64,000 nucleotides of DNA from JABDMH01 sp965223165 (lineage in GTDB: Bacteria > Bacteroidota > Bacteroidia > Chitinophagales > Saprospiraceae), in the NCBI GenBank assembly GCA_965223165.1, contig CBDCVQ010000017.1, positions 1 through 64,000 on the forward strand, given 5' to 3'. The translations under genes were made by a program, and so were the position numbers. Numbering within the stretch: position 1 is the stretch's first letter; each line of letters starts with the position of its first letter. Below are positions 26,672 through 33,965 of this stretch, piece after piece. The notes under the pieces are model-generated. The model was not told the origin of the DNA. It ran no database searches and worked only from the letters and a program-made list of their open reading frames with translations.

Positions 26672-27274
26672 CTATCTAGGAGGCATCGTACCAAAGACGA
26701 CATCCCACAGCGGAGTGCTGACACCAAATGCCTTGTCCTCATACTTATGATGATGCAGGTGATGGTGCGTCCATAGATACCTAAACCAATTGTTTGGTGG
26801 GGTGCGACTATGGATCGTATAGTGGATAAATAGATAAGACGCATAGCCCACCACAAATCCTGGGAAGAAGAATACCGCTAGCGAGCCCATCAGCAGTTTG
26901 AACAATAAGAAGAAGATGGTGGCAAGCACGAGCGCAAGGGGAAGGGGCATGGCCAGTCGGTCTTTGTCACGGGGAAAAGCGTGATGCACGCCATGAATCT
27001 TATAGGACCAATTGGAGGCATCCTTGTACTCACCAAAGTGATACAAATACCGATGCATAAGGTACTCCAATAGCGTGAATGCCAGATATCCGACTAGAAA
27101 CAACCCAGCCATACCGTACCAGGGCACAGTCAGGGACACAGCTCCATAGGTCAGTACGGCGGTACCGATAATGATAAAGGCGGTGATCACGACATACGAA
27201 TTCGTATGGGTAAGCTTTTCCAGGATCGGGTTGTCAAATAACCTTCTCGATTCGTCCTGTGGCACTTTGCTCAT
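26672..27274 (-). CDS. Fatty acid hydroxylase superfamily protein
   Basis: About 200 residues from the ATG at 27274 (MSKVPQDESRRLF); the longer open frame to 27526 runs into the neighbouring gene and is a shadow. Membrane segments occur near 25-50, 55-75 and 105-140. The di-iron histidine boxes of the superfamily are complete: LMHRYLYH, HGVHHAFP, FIHYTIHS and HHHLHHHKYED. The arrangement resembles sphingolipid or fatty-acid 2-hydroxylases lacking a cytochrome b5 domain. Saprospiria and relatives make sphingolipids and hydroxy fatty acids, so lipid 2-hydroxylation is the likely role. The electron donor is unknown. Confidence 0.87.
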   Translation of the reverse strand: MSKVPQDESRRLFDNPILEKLTHTNSYVVITAFIIIGTAVLTYGAVSLTVPWYGMAGLFLVGYLAFTLLEYLMHRYLYHFGEYKDASNWSYKIHGVHHAFPRDKDRLAMPLPLALVLATIFFLLFKLLMGSLAVFFFPGFVVGYASYLFIHYTIHSRTPPNNWFRYLWTHHHLHHHKYEDKAFGVSTPLWDVVFGTMPPR

Positions 27275-27386
27275 AACAACTGGCGGGTAGCGACTGTCTA
27301 ACAGTGAAGGTACCTCAAAAGTGAGCAAATGGCAAGGGGTGTCACCGGGCTGGAACATTCTTAATGGATGGGTCAAGACCCCTACC

Positions 27387-28025
27387 TTACACCAGATCTT
27401 CTTCGGCAATATCCTCCGTGAGTGCATCGGCCGCCTGGAGCAGAAAGTCGTACTCTGGCATGATATGTTTGGCCGGGATCTTTCGGTCGCGGTAATATAG
27501 TAGCAAATAGCGTCCCTCACCCTCACAGCGAATCCGGGTCTTCGTTGAGATCAGATCCATGAATTCTTCGGTCAGCGACTCCCGAATGTCCTCCATATCG
27601 TCGCCAAGGATCTCATAGTATGAATGGAATCCAAGTAGCTCGGGATGAGGCGGTTTGCCGGAAGAGAACATTTCCTGGATCCACTTAATCCCTCGCTTGG
27701 GCATCACGGCAAAGCGGGGTAGATCCAGACGCGGATGATAGAGCTCCAGCACCGTGCTCTTTCTCTTCCGAGACTCAGCATAGTATACATAGTCATAAAT
27801 GCGGACCTTGACCGCGATCTCATTGGCCCGTCGAGACAAAACACCTCTGAAACGCTTGGCTTTCTTGCCTCTGAAGAGCCGAAAGTCCTTGATCTCGTAT
27901 GGCTGATCGGCCATACGCTGCCGCTTTAGAAACTTGAATCCATTTTCAGCAGCCACCTGCTCCAGCTCGTTGATACGGCCGTCGCTCCAGAACTTATCAA
28001 TCAGGTCGTCGAGTACGAATGGCAT
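27387..28025 (-). CDS. Conserved hypothetical protein
   Basis: A 212-residue soluble protein, not recognised. It is charged and has no signal or membrane segment. Features are an N-terminal helical part (LDDLIDKFWSDGRINELEQV), a basic stretch (RLFRGKKAKRFRGVLSRRAN), a beta-rich centre (AVKVRIYDYVYYAES) and an acidic tail (ALTEDIAEEDLV). The layout is compatible with a small cytoplasmic or peripheral-membrane protein. It lies 112 bp upstream of the fatty acid hydroxylase on the same strand, so a link to lipid metabolism is possible but unproven. Confidence 0.6.
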   Translation of the reverse strand: MPFVLDDLIDKFWSDGRINELEQVAAENGFKFLKRQRMADQPYEIKDFRLFRGKKAKRFRGVLSRRANEIAVKVRIYDYVYYAESRKRKSTVLELYHPRLDLPRFAVMPKRGIKWIQEMFSSGKPPHPELLGFHSYYEILGDDMEDIRESLTEEFMDLISTKTRIRCEGEGRYLLLYYRDRKIPAKHIMPEYDFLLQAADALTEDIAEEDLV

Positions 28026-28332
28026 AACTATCTGACATCTTTAATGTACGTCTTTTGATATAGAATTTTGAAGGGTGCCCCGCAGTTTTTCTATCAGCGT
28101 ATCCCCTGGATCGACGACCATGGATGACCTAGTGGACTGTAACCTTGAAAAGGGATGCATGGATCGCTATTATCTCGTGCCAAATCGAAGAGACAGAACC
28201 GCACCAGCCAAAGCGACCCGATACCTATCGGGCGCTTTGTGGCGATGCAGCGTTGGTGCGAAAGGAAGGCGATCGGGCGTTGCGCTTATAGTGTTGCAGT
28301 CCGCTAGCCCTTGCTCAAGTGAGATTCGAGGC
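28026..28332. other. Intergenic region with a strong hairpin
   Basis: Between two minus-strand genes. At 28210-28238 the bases AAAGCG-a-CCCGATA pair with TATCGGG-CGCTTT around a 2-base loop, a 13-bp stem with one bulged A. No T-run follows on either strand, so it is not a typical intrinsic terminator. Nothing else was recognised. Confidence 0.5.
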
Positions 28333-28989
28333 CTAGCGGGGAAAAGCAGGATGGGCCTTAATGGCCGCCATCTGGCCTAAATGACGATCCGTATGAGCAA
28401 TGCCGGTCAGCACCAACTGGTGGAGATCTCTCACATCACCGGGCCTGACCGCTCCGGTTGGCGCGTCGGTTAGATCTTTGCGAAAGGTGACGTGTTGCCG
28501 CAGATCCACCTCCGTCTTTTCAATGAAGTCACGCAACCCCGCCCTTGCACGTTGAAAGGCCTCGATCGCCTCCTGCGGCGAACAGAATCGTCCGATGGGC
28601 TCCAGAAACCACTGGGCCTTACCGGGTGGGCCCCGAGTAGCATAAGACGTAAAGTAAGCATCCTGTCCTTGGGCCAGGGCTATGTACTGGGGCAGCCGAG
28701 GAGAGTTGGAACCGGCATATAGCTCACGCATATGTAGTTCGTTTTGCACCTCCAGGTGCTCGATAATCTCGACCAGGCACCATCGATCAGCTGTCTCCTT
28801 GAAGTACCATTGTTCGTCCGTCAGGTCGTCCACAGCCGCAAGTACCTCCGAGGTTGTTCGGTCCAATTCGGAGAGGAGCCAATTTCGTTCCTCTACCGTC
28901 CAGATCGGAGTGGATGGCACCGAGGCCGATGGGCCGCAACCGGTGGCCATCATCGCAACCAGCCCCAAAATCCGGATCTGTCTTTTCAT
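28333..28989 (-). CDS. DinB superfamily lipoprotein
   Basis: A 218-residue protein with a lipoprotein signal (lipobox MATGC). The mature part is a four-helix DinB-like fold: NWLLSELDRTTSEVLAAVDDL, WCLVEIIEHLEVQNELH (first metal-ligand His) and TGIAHTDRHLGQMAAIK (the H-x3-H pair). DinB-like proteins bind a divalent metal and include thiol-dependent transferases and many stress-related proteins of unknown role. A periplasmic lipoprotein form is less common than the cytoplasmic one. The gene stands alone. The substrate is unknown. Confidence 0.82.
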   Translation of the reverse strand: MKRQIRILGLVAMMATGCGPSASVPSTPIWTVEERNWLLSELDRTTSEVLAAVDDLTDEQWYFKETADRWCLVEIIEHLEVQNELHMRELYAGSNSPRLPQYIALAQGQDAYFTSYATRGPPGKAQWFLEPIGRFCSPQEAIEAFQRARAGLRDFIEKTEVDLRQHVTFRKDLTDAPTGAVRPGDVRDLHQLVLTGIAHTDRHLGQMAAIKAHPAFPR

Positions 28990-29057
28990 ATGATTGGCAT
29001 GGATAGGAACGGCCTTGCAAACAAGGTGAAACCGGTCCGGTCAGCCGTGTCCGACAC

Positions 29058-29286
29058 TAGTAGAGTTTCGCATTAGATATGTTGAATAATTCTAATAGGA
29101 TTTTGTTCGCAGACGAGGCATGACCGAACGATCTCGTAGAGTCGAGCATGACAATGCGAGAAGGGAGGGAACCGCGACAGCGGGTGGGTGGCTAGACATA
29201 GCCGTAGCTATGGCGAGGCTTTGCAACGAAGTATGCGGACCAAAGACATTAGCATTAGCTACAAGATTTAATGCGAAACTCTACTA
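29058..29286. mobile_element. MITE-like element, copy A (full length)
   Basis: A 229-bp element bounded by perfect 18-bp inverted repeats, TAGTAGAGTTTCGCATTA at 29058-29075 and its complement at 29269-29286. Including the outer C and G the repeat is 19 bp. Inside is a hairpin CATAGC-CGTA-GCTATG (29197-29212). No protein is encoded. CA on each side may be a 2-bp target duplication. Related copies lie at 43721-43944 and 48184-48347, with a solo end at 36503. Confidence 0.75.
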
Positions 29287-29483
29287 GCAAGATACCACAT
29301 GTTGTCAAGCAAGCACCCCAATTTCTCAATCTTAGAGAAACCCCTTCCAAGGCACTGATCGGTGTCCTCACCGCCGCCATGGGTTCTGATCGTCAGATTT
29401 GGTGGATTCTTCGCTAGATCAAATAATTGAAGGGCTAGCAAGACAAGCAATCTGGTTGGATTTAGAGCAATCTGGTATGGGCG

Positions 29484-29499
29484 TACGACATTTGTCGTA
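29484..29499. promoter_or_regulatory. BlaI-type operator 1
   Basis: TACGACA-TT-TGTCGTA is a perfect 7-bp inverted repeat with a 2-bp centre. Its core ACA-NN-TGT matches the BlaI/MecI operator pattern. It lies 62 bp upstream of the blaI-like start. Confidence 0.75.
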
Positions 29500-29501
29500 A
29501 A

Positions 29502-29509
29502 TAAATTTG
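29502..29509 (+). promoter_or_regulatory. Candidate Bacteroidota -7 promoter element
   Basis: TAAATTTG fits the phylum's -7 consensus TAnnTTTG. It lies exactly between the two palindromic operators, so a bound repressor would cover it. No clear -33 element was found. Confidence 0.45.
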
Positions 29510-29513
29510 ACAT

Positions 29514-29529
29514 TACGACAGATGTCGTA
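29514..29529. promoter_or_regulatory. BlaI-type operator 2
   Basis: TACGACA-GA-TGTCGTA, with the same arms as operator 1. The centres are 30 bp apart, close to three helical turns, so two repressor dimers would bind on the same face of the DNA. Confidence 0.75.
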
Positions 29530-29561
29530 TATATTTATCGCCGACCGATAGATACCATTGG

Positions 29562-29936
29562 ATGAATGATCTAAAACCGACGGAGGCAGAGTTGGAGATT
29601 CTGCAAATATTATACGAACATCAGCCTTGCAGCGTGCGGCACGTCTATGAGTGTCTGGGAGCTCAGCGAGAGGTGGGTTATACGACCATACTTAAGCAAA
29701 TGCAGCGTATGGTAGATAAGGGATTGGTGCAGCGTACCGGAGAGGGCAAGGCGCATCTGTACTCGCCGGTTCATGATCAGGAGACCATTCAGGCCACCCT
29801 CTTGGATCGCATGGTCGACAATGTCTTTGGTGCTTCTGTGAGTAAGCTGGTGATGCATGCCTTAGGCCGGGGCAAAGCGTCGCCCCAAGAGATCGAGGAG
29901 GTCCGTCAATTTCTGGGACAAATGGAGCAGGAATGA
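29562..29936 (+). CDS. BlaI/MecI/CopY family transcriptional repressor
   Basis: A 124-residue winged-helix repressor: LKPTEAELEILQILYEH, then GYTTILKQMQRMVDKGLVQR (recognition helix region), followed by EGKAHLYSPV and a C-terminal dimerisation helix pair. BlaI-type repressors are inactivated by proteolysis triggered through a partner M56 membrane protease. That partner follows directly, its start overlapping this stop (ATGATGA at 29933-29939). Two palindromes upstream are the expected binding sites, so the pair is very likely autoregulated. The inducing signal is unknown. Confidence 0.92.
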   Translation: MNDLKPTEAELEILQILYEHQPCSVRHVYECLGAQREVGYTTILKQMQRMVDKGLVQRTGEGKAHLYSPVHDQETIQATLLDRMVDNVFGASVSKLVMHALGRGKASPQEIEEVRQFLGQMEQE

Positions 29937-32230
29937 TGACTCTATTATCGCATCTGCCCTTGATGCACCTACTGGATAGCATTGGCTGGACACTCATTCA
30001 AAGTCTTTGGCAGGTCAGTGTCATTGCGGTGATCCTGCATCTCCTCTTTTCCGTGATACCTATGCCTGCCAGTGCCAAATTTCGCCTGGCGTTTGCGGCC
30101 ATGTTGGCCTCTGTCTGCTGGATGGTCTATACCTTCCTATCGATCTATCAGATGGAGACCATCATCTTTTATGGTTCCCGGACGAGCGCCCCTGCCCTCA
30201 GTTCTGCAGAGGTGCTGCATCCCACCGTTTGGAACGTTGACTTGTTGCTGACCGCATTGCGGTCGTACGCTCCTTGGATCAGTGCGGCCTGGATCGCCGG
30301 GCTCCTGCTGGGCCTGTTAAAATATGGGCTTGCCTTTGCGGGTGTCCGACGTCTCCGCCATCGGAACGTGCATGACGCCCCCGCGCTGTGGCAGAGCAGG
30401 TTGGAGGCCCTCCGTGAGCAGTTTGGGATACGTACCCGGGTGCAGTTGAAAGTATCGGCACTGGTACGCAGCCCCGTCACGATCGGTTTTTTCCGTCCGC
30501 TGATCCTGGTCCCAGCCAGCTTCTTTCTGCATCTGAGCCCTGAACAAGCTGAAAGCGTACTGCTGCACGAATTGGCCCATGTCAAACGCGCTGACTACCT
30601 GCTCAATGTCATTCAACTGGCCTGCCGCCTCTTGCTGTTTTTTCACCCGGGCATGTGGTTCATGCAGCGCTGCCTGGAGATCGAGCGAGAGCATGCCTGT
30701 GATGACTTTGCCCTTTTACAAACCGGCAATGTGGCGATCTATATCAAAGCGTTGACCAGCTTACAGTTGCATGTCCACACTAAAAATCAATTAACTATGA
30801 ATCTGACTAGTCCTAAAAATGATCTGCTCAGCCGAATCAAACGAATGCTGAACAATCATAACCGTACCACCCCGTCTCTTTCTGCGCTCTATCTGCCGGT
30901 CCTGATGCTTACCATTGGCCTGCTCCTGTCGGGTTTCATCGTGCTTCAGACCCCGGAGCAGACCTCTGCAGAGGTCGAGGCACTTGTGGTCGATACGGTA
31001 CCAAGCCGGCAAGAACTGCAGGAGAAGCAAAAGGAAATGGAGGCGCAGTTGCGAGAAAAGGAGCGGCAGCTCCAAGAGCAGGCCATAGAAATGGAACGCA
31101 TGGCCCGCGATCTGGCGCGCGAGAGCACGGAAAAGCAGCGTGCCTTGGCCCATGAGGAAAAAGAAATGCTGCGGGAGCAATTGCAAAAACTGGAGGAGCT
31201 CAGACATAAGGAAGCCGCGCTGTTACGTGAGCAACAGGAGCATGTCTCCCAACAAGTGCACGAGGCGGTCAGAAAGCAAAAAGAACTGATTGCGAAAATG
31301 CAGCAGAAGGCGCAGGAGCAAAACCGTACCGACTCAGAGCAACATAAGCGCGAGATGAAGGAGATGGAGGACTCCCTGCGTGAGCTCAAAGAGTCCAGCT
31401 ACCGGCAGCAGACGGAGCAAGCGATAGAGCTGCGCAAAAGGATGGAGCAAATGCAGGAGAATGAGCGCAGGATGATAGACGAACTGCAGGAGAAGGTGGA
31501 GCAGTTGCAGCGCGAGGAGCAACTGCAGAGAGATGAACGGCAAACAAAGCAGCGAGAGCTGCGCGATGAGCAGCGACAACTGCGCAAGAAACTTCGACGG
31601 CAAGAGGGTCGCCGAGACCGTGATCGCAATTTGGGATGGCACCAAGGGGATACCCTACCTGACTTCGCAGTATGGGATGCCGATCGGTTTCATGAGTTAC
31701 TTGCGGAGGATCTGAAGTTGGAGATGGCGACGGAGGGATTCGAAGACTTGCAGAGGCGTCTGGATACGATGCGAAATTTGCATTCTGACTTCATGCCGCC
31801 CATTGACCTGGAGCAGGATATCTATGCTCAATTACCCGACCTAAGCCGTGAGTTGGCATTCACCGAGCGATGGAACGACATATCGGTCGATCTGCCCCGT
31901 GTTTTTGAGGGGCAGATGGATGGGTGGCAAGACCTATCGGGCTCACTAGAGGACCATGACTTTGAGCTAGGGCTTCGGCCCGAGGCACGGCACCGGATGC
32001 AGCAGATGACAAATGAGCTGCTTGACGCCATCCGGGAACAGGGTTTTGATGTCCGAGACAGAGAAGTTCACCTGCATCTGGATCCCAGCGAACTCACCAT
32101 TGATGGGATTCCTGTCGAGGGTGTGCAAAAAGCAATACTGGAAGAAATCCTTCGTCATCATGGACATGAGCTCCCCACCAAGATGGAGCTATGGCTGGAC
32201 GAGAGACGGCGCGGCTGGAGAAATGAATAG
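29933..32230 (+). CDS. M56 (BlaR1-type) membrane metalloprotease with long coiled coil
   Basis: A 765-residue membrane protease. The N-terminal half has several transmembrane helices (about 15-43, 52-72, 112-132) and the gluzincin site HELAH (about 212-216) with the downstream EREHACDD. A further helix, YLPVLMLTIGLLLSGFIVL (about 322-340), sends the rest out of the cytoplasm. Instead of a beta-lactam-binding domain, residues about 355-560 are an uninterrupted Glu/Gln/Arg-rich coiled coil, followed by a 200-residue tail with no recognised fold. BlaR1 homologues sense a ligand outside and cleave BlaI inside. Here the sensor appears to be the coiled coil or tail, so the signal is unlikely to be a beta-lactam. 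Confidence 0.88.
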   Translation: MMTLLSHLPLMHLLDSIGWTLIQSLWQVSVIAVILHLLFSVIPMPASAKFRLAFAAMLASVCWMVYTFLSIYQMETIIFYGSRTSAPALSSAEVLHPTVWNVDLLLTALRSYAPWISAAWIAGLLLGLLKYGLAFAGVRRLRHRNVHDAPALWQSRLEALREQFGIRTRVQLKVSALVRSPVTIGFFRPLILVPASFFLHLSPEQAESVLLHELAHVKRADYLLNVIQLACRLLLFFHPGMWFMQRCLEIEREHACDDFALLQTGNVAIYIKALTSLQLHVHTKNQLTMNLTSPKNDLLSRIKRMLNNHNRTTPSLSALYLPVLMLTIGLLLSGFIVLQTPEQTSAEVEALVVDTVPSRQELQEKQKEMEAQLREKERQLQEQAIEMERMARDLARESTEKQRALAHEEKEMLREQLQKLEELRHKEAALLREQQEHVSQQVHEAVRKQKELIAKMQQKAQEQNRTDSEQHKREMKEMEDSLRELKESSYRQQTEQAIELRKRMEQMQENERRMIDELQEKVEQLQREEQLQRDERQTKQRELRDEQRQLRKKLRRQEGRRDRDRNLGWHQGDTLPDFAVWDADRFHELLAEDLKLEMATEGFEDLQRRLDTMRNLHSDFMPPIDLEQDIYAQLPDLSRELAFTERWNDISVDLPRVFEGQMDGWQDLSGSLEDHDFELGLRPEARHRMQQMTNELLDAIREQGFDVRDREVHLHLDPSELTIDGIPVEGVQKAILEEILRHHGHELPTKMELWLDERRRGWRNE

Positions 32231-32256
32231 TAAATAAGGCTGGTATCAGCTCGATG

Positions 32257-33210
32257 CTAGAAGGTGTGCGAGAGCCCGATGTTGAGTACCTCCTTAAACT
32301 GGGTACGAGGTCCTCTGCGCGTCACTTCGCCTTCACCGCCGGGGTCCGTGGTGACAATATCAAATAGGATGTCTTCATCATAGATCAGGTGCGTGAGGAG
32401 GTTGACACTAAAGAACTTGTTGACCTTAAAGTTGATCTTATTTTCGATATCGACGTCGAAGATGCCGAACCCCTGCAGATGGTTGGTGAAGAACGTGCCG
32501 GTCGAGTGCACAAAAATGTTGTCCATGAGCTTTTTCTTGATCTCCAACCGCAACAGGGACCCAAATTCGTAACGGGCGTGTCCATCTTGACGGTCTTGAG
32601 GAAAGTACTGCTCACGTAAGCCATCTTCCGTGACGATGGTAATCTTGCTATTGACCGGCGTGTAGTAGATGCTAAGGCATTTGTCCTTCGTCAGGTAGTC
32701 TAGGCCCGAGCCCACATTGATAAAGGCGGGTGCCAGGAAGTTTCCAATCCGCTTGCCGCGTGAGCCGTCCTTGCCTAGCTCATAGGCATCGTGCATGCGG
32801 GTTTTTAAGTTAAAGAGGCCGGATATGCGGAGGTGCTTACTGAACTCGTGGCTGTACTTCGAGTCGATCTCCAGGTGATCTTCATTCTTTTGCAGAGCGT
32901 GACCGGCCACTTTGATCACCCCGTATCGTACGACCAGCTTGTTCTCCCATGAGGTCTCTTCCTTCTCGTACTTAGCCTCCAAAAGACTGTGATGGCCCAC
33001 CGCGATGGAGTTGACTCCACCACCTTTGTAGTAGGGACTGAAGCTCTGCTGCGAGAAAAAGAGGCCGGCGGTGGGTGTCACATGCCAGTAGGAGGAGTCT
33101 TGCTTTGCAGCGGCGGGTGTGGTACCATGGCTCAGTAGCGTGTGGCATAAGAGCATGAGCACCGTGATGATCTTGAAGGGCCGGAGCGGCGGATTTGGTA
33201 TCTCGTCCAT
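32257..33210 (-). CDS. DUF3078 family outer-membrane protein
   Basis: About 317 residues from the ATG at 33210 (MDEIPNPPLRPFKII, then a hydrophobic signal); an upstream ATG at 33243 is possible. The mature protein begins with WHVTPTAGLFFSQQSFSPYYKGGGVNSIAVG, the family's N-terminal signature, and continues as alternating beta strands ending with a terminal Phe (NIGLSHTF), as expected for an outer-membrane barrel. Function in the phylum is unknown. Convergent with the M56 protease gene; the stop codons are about 26 bp apart. Confidence 0.8.
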   Translation of the reverse strand: MDEIPNPPLRPFKIITVLMLLCHTLLSHGTTPAAAKQDSSYWHVTPTAGLFFSQQSFSPYYKGGGVNSIAVGHHSLLEAKYEKEETSWENKLVVRYGVIKVAGHALQKNEDHLEIDSKYSHEFSKHLRISGLFNLKTRMHDAYELGKDGSRGKRIGNFLAPAFINVGSGLDYLTKDKCLSIYYTPVNSKITIVTEDGLREQYFPQDRQDGHARYEFGSLLRLEIKKKLMDNIFVHSTGTFFTNHLQGFGIFDVDIENKINFKVNKFFSVNLLTHLIYDEDILFDIVTTDPGGEGEVTRRGPRTQFKEVLNIGLSHTF

Positions 33211-33243
33211 CGTGCGTGTGTGTTCGTTTGGGATTTCGTACAC

Positions 33244-33965
33244 ATAAGTACGTATAAACCCGAATATTATTTTGTCTTGTCCTGATCTTCTGCTAGTTAT
33301 GGCAAAAAGCTACATATGTTGAGTAAGGGGTGGGAGCCCCATTTTGAGGAATATTTACCAAATCCGCGCCCGAGGTACCGAAGAAGTCGACGGTCTGCAC
33401 TACTCCTTCAGAAATTATATTTGGAAGGGTTGAAATGACCTTGACCGCCTTTCTGCTCTAGAAAATTGAGGGATTGGTCGATTGCACTGGTGCCACCATA
33501 CTGCCAAATGCCTATTTTACCGCCGTTGAATCTTGCGCTCCAACATATCGCACCCAGCAGATGTAGCGTCATTTGGTTTTCCTGGATGTTGGTCCTCGTC
33601 CCTGTGGGCCTGCGCACCAGGACTGGGCACATATATCATCTGAGCCCGGCCGCTGCCTCGCAGGTGCTGGATCAAGGCATAGCCCAGACTGTACGTGTCA
33701 CGGTGGGTAGAAAAGGGAGCCCAACCTTGGCAAGGAAGCAGCCCCATTGGCAGCTCCGACAGGACGGCCTTCGGCTTCGTGAAGAGGTCAAGGTCTTGTC
33801 TCACAGGTTCCTCCGCTATGCCCACCGGATGCTAACACGTCTGCTATCCGGCCGTCGAGGCCGTATACGACAGTCTGCCGTCTTACCTCTCTTCGTCTAG
33901 TCTCTTTTGGCCTTCGCGCCGGATTTCATGCAGAAGTACGATCACCCACCTAAAAACGAGGAGGT
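33244..33965. other. Intergenic region, no supported gene
   Basis: This 0.7-kb stretch separates the divergent DUF3078 and secA-like genes. Open frames exist on both strands (the longest is 144 codons on plus at 33466-33900), but none shows a start context, family feature or sensible composition. A short palindrome CGTAC-N6-GTACG occurs at about 33235-33251. The promoters of both flanking genes should lie here. Confidence 0.5.

Noticed and set aside
27275..27526. Extended N-terminus of the fatty acid hydroxylase
   Set aside because: The extension runs into the 3' end of the upstream gene and shows no conserved feature; the ATG at 27274 fits the family start.
29058..29286. Insertion sequence with transposase
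   Set aside because: The 229-bp interior has no open frame resembling a transposase; only terminal repeats are present.
31334..31645. Leu-rich minus-strand protein opposite the coiled coil
   Set aside because: It is the complement of the Gln/Glu-rich codons of the M56 protease, a classic shadow frame.
33466..33900. Plus-strand protein of 144 residues
   Set aside because: No family features; frames of similar length occur on both strands here, as expected in GC-moderate non-coding DNA.
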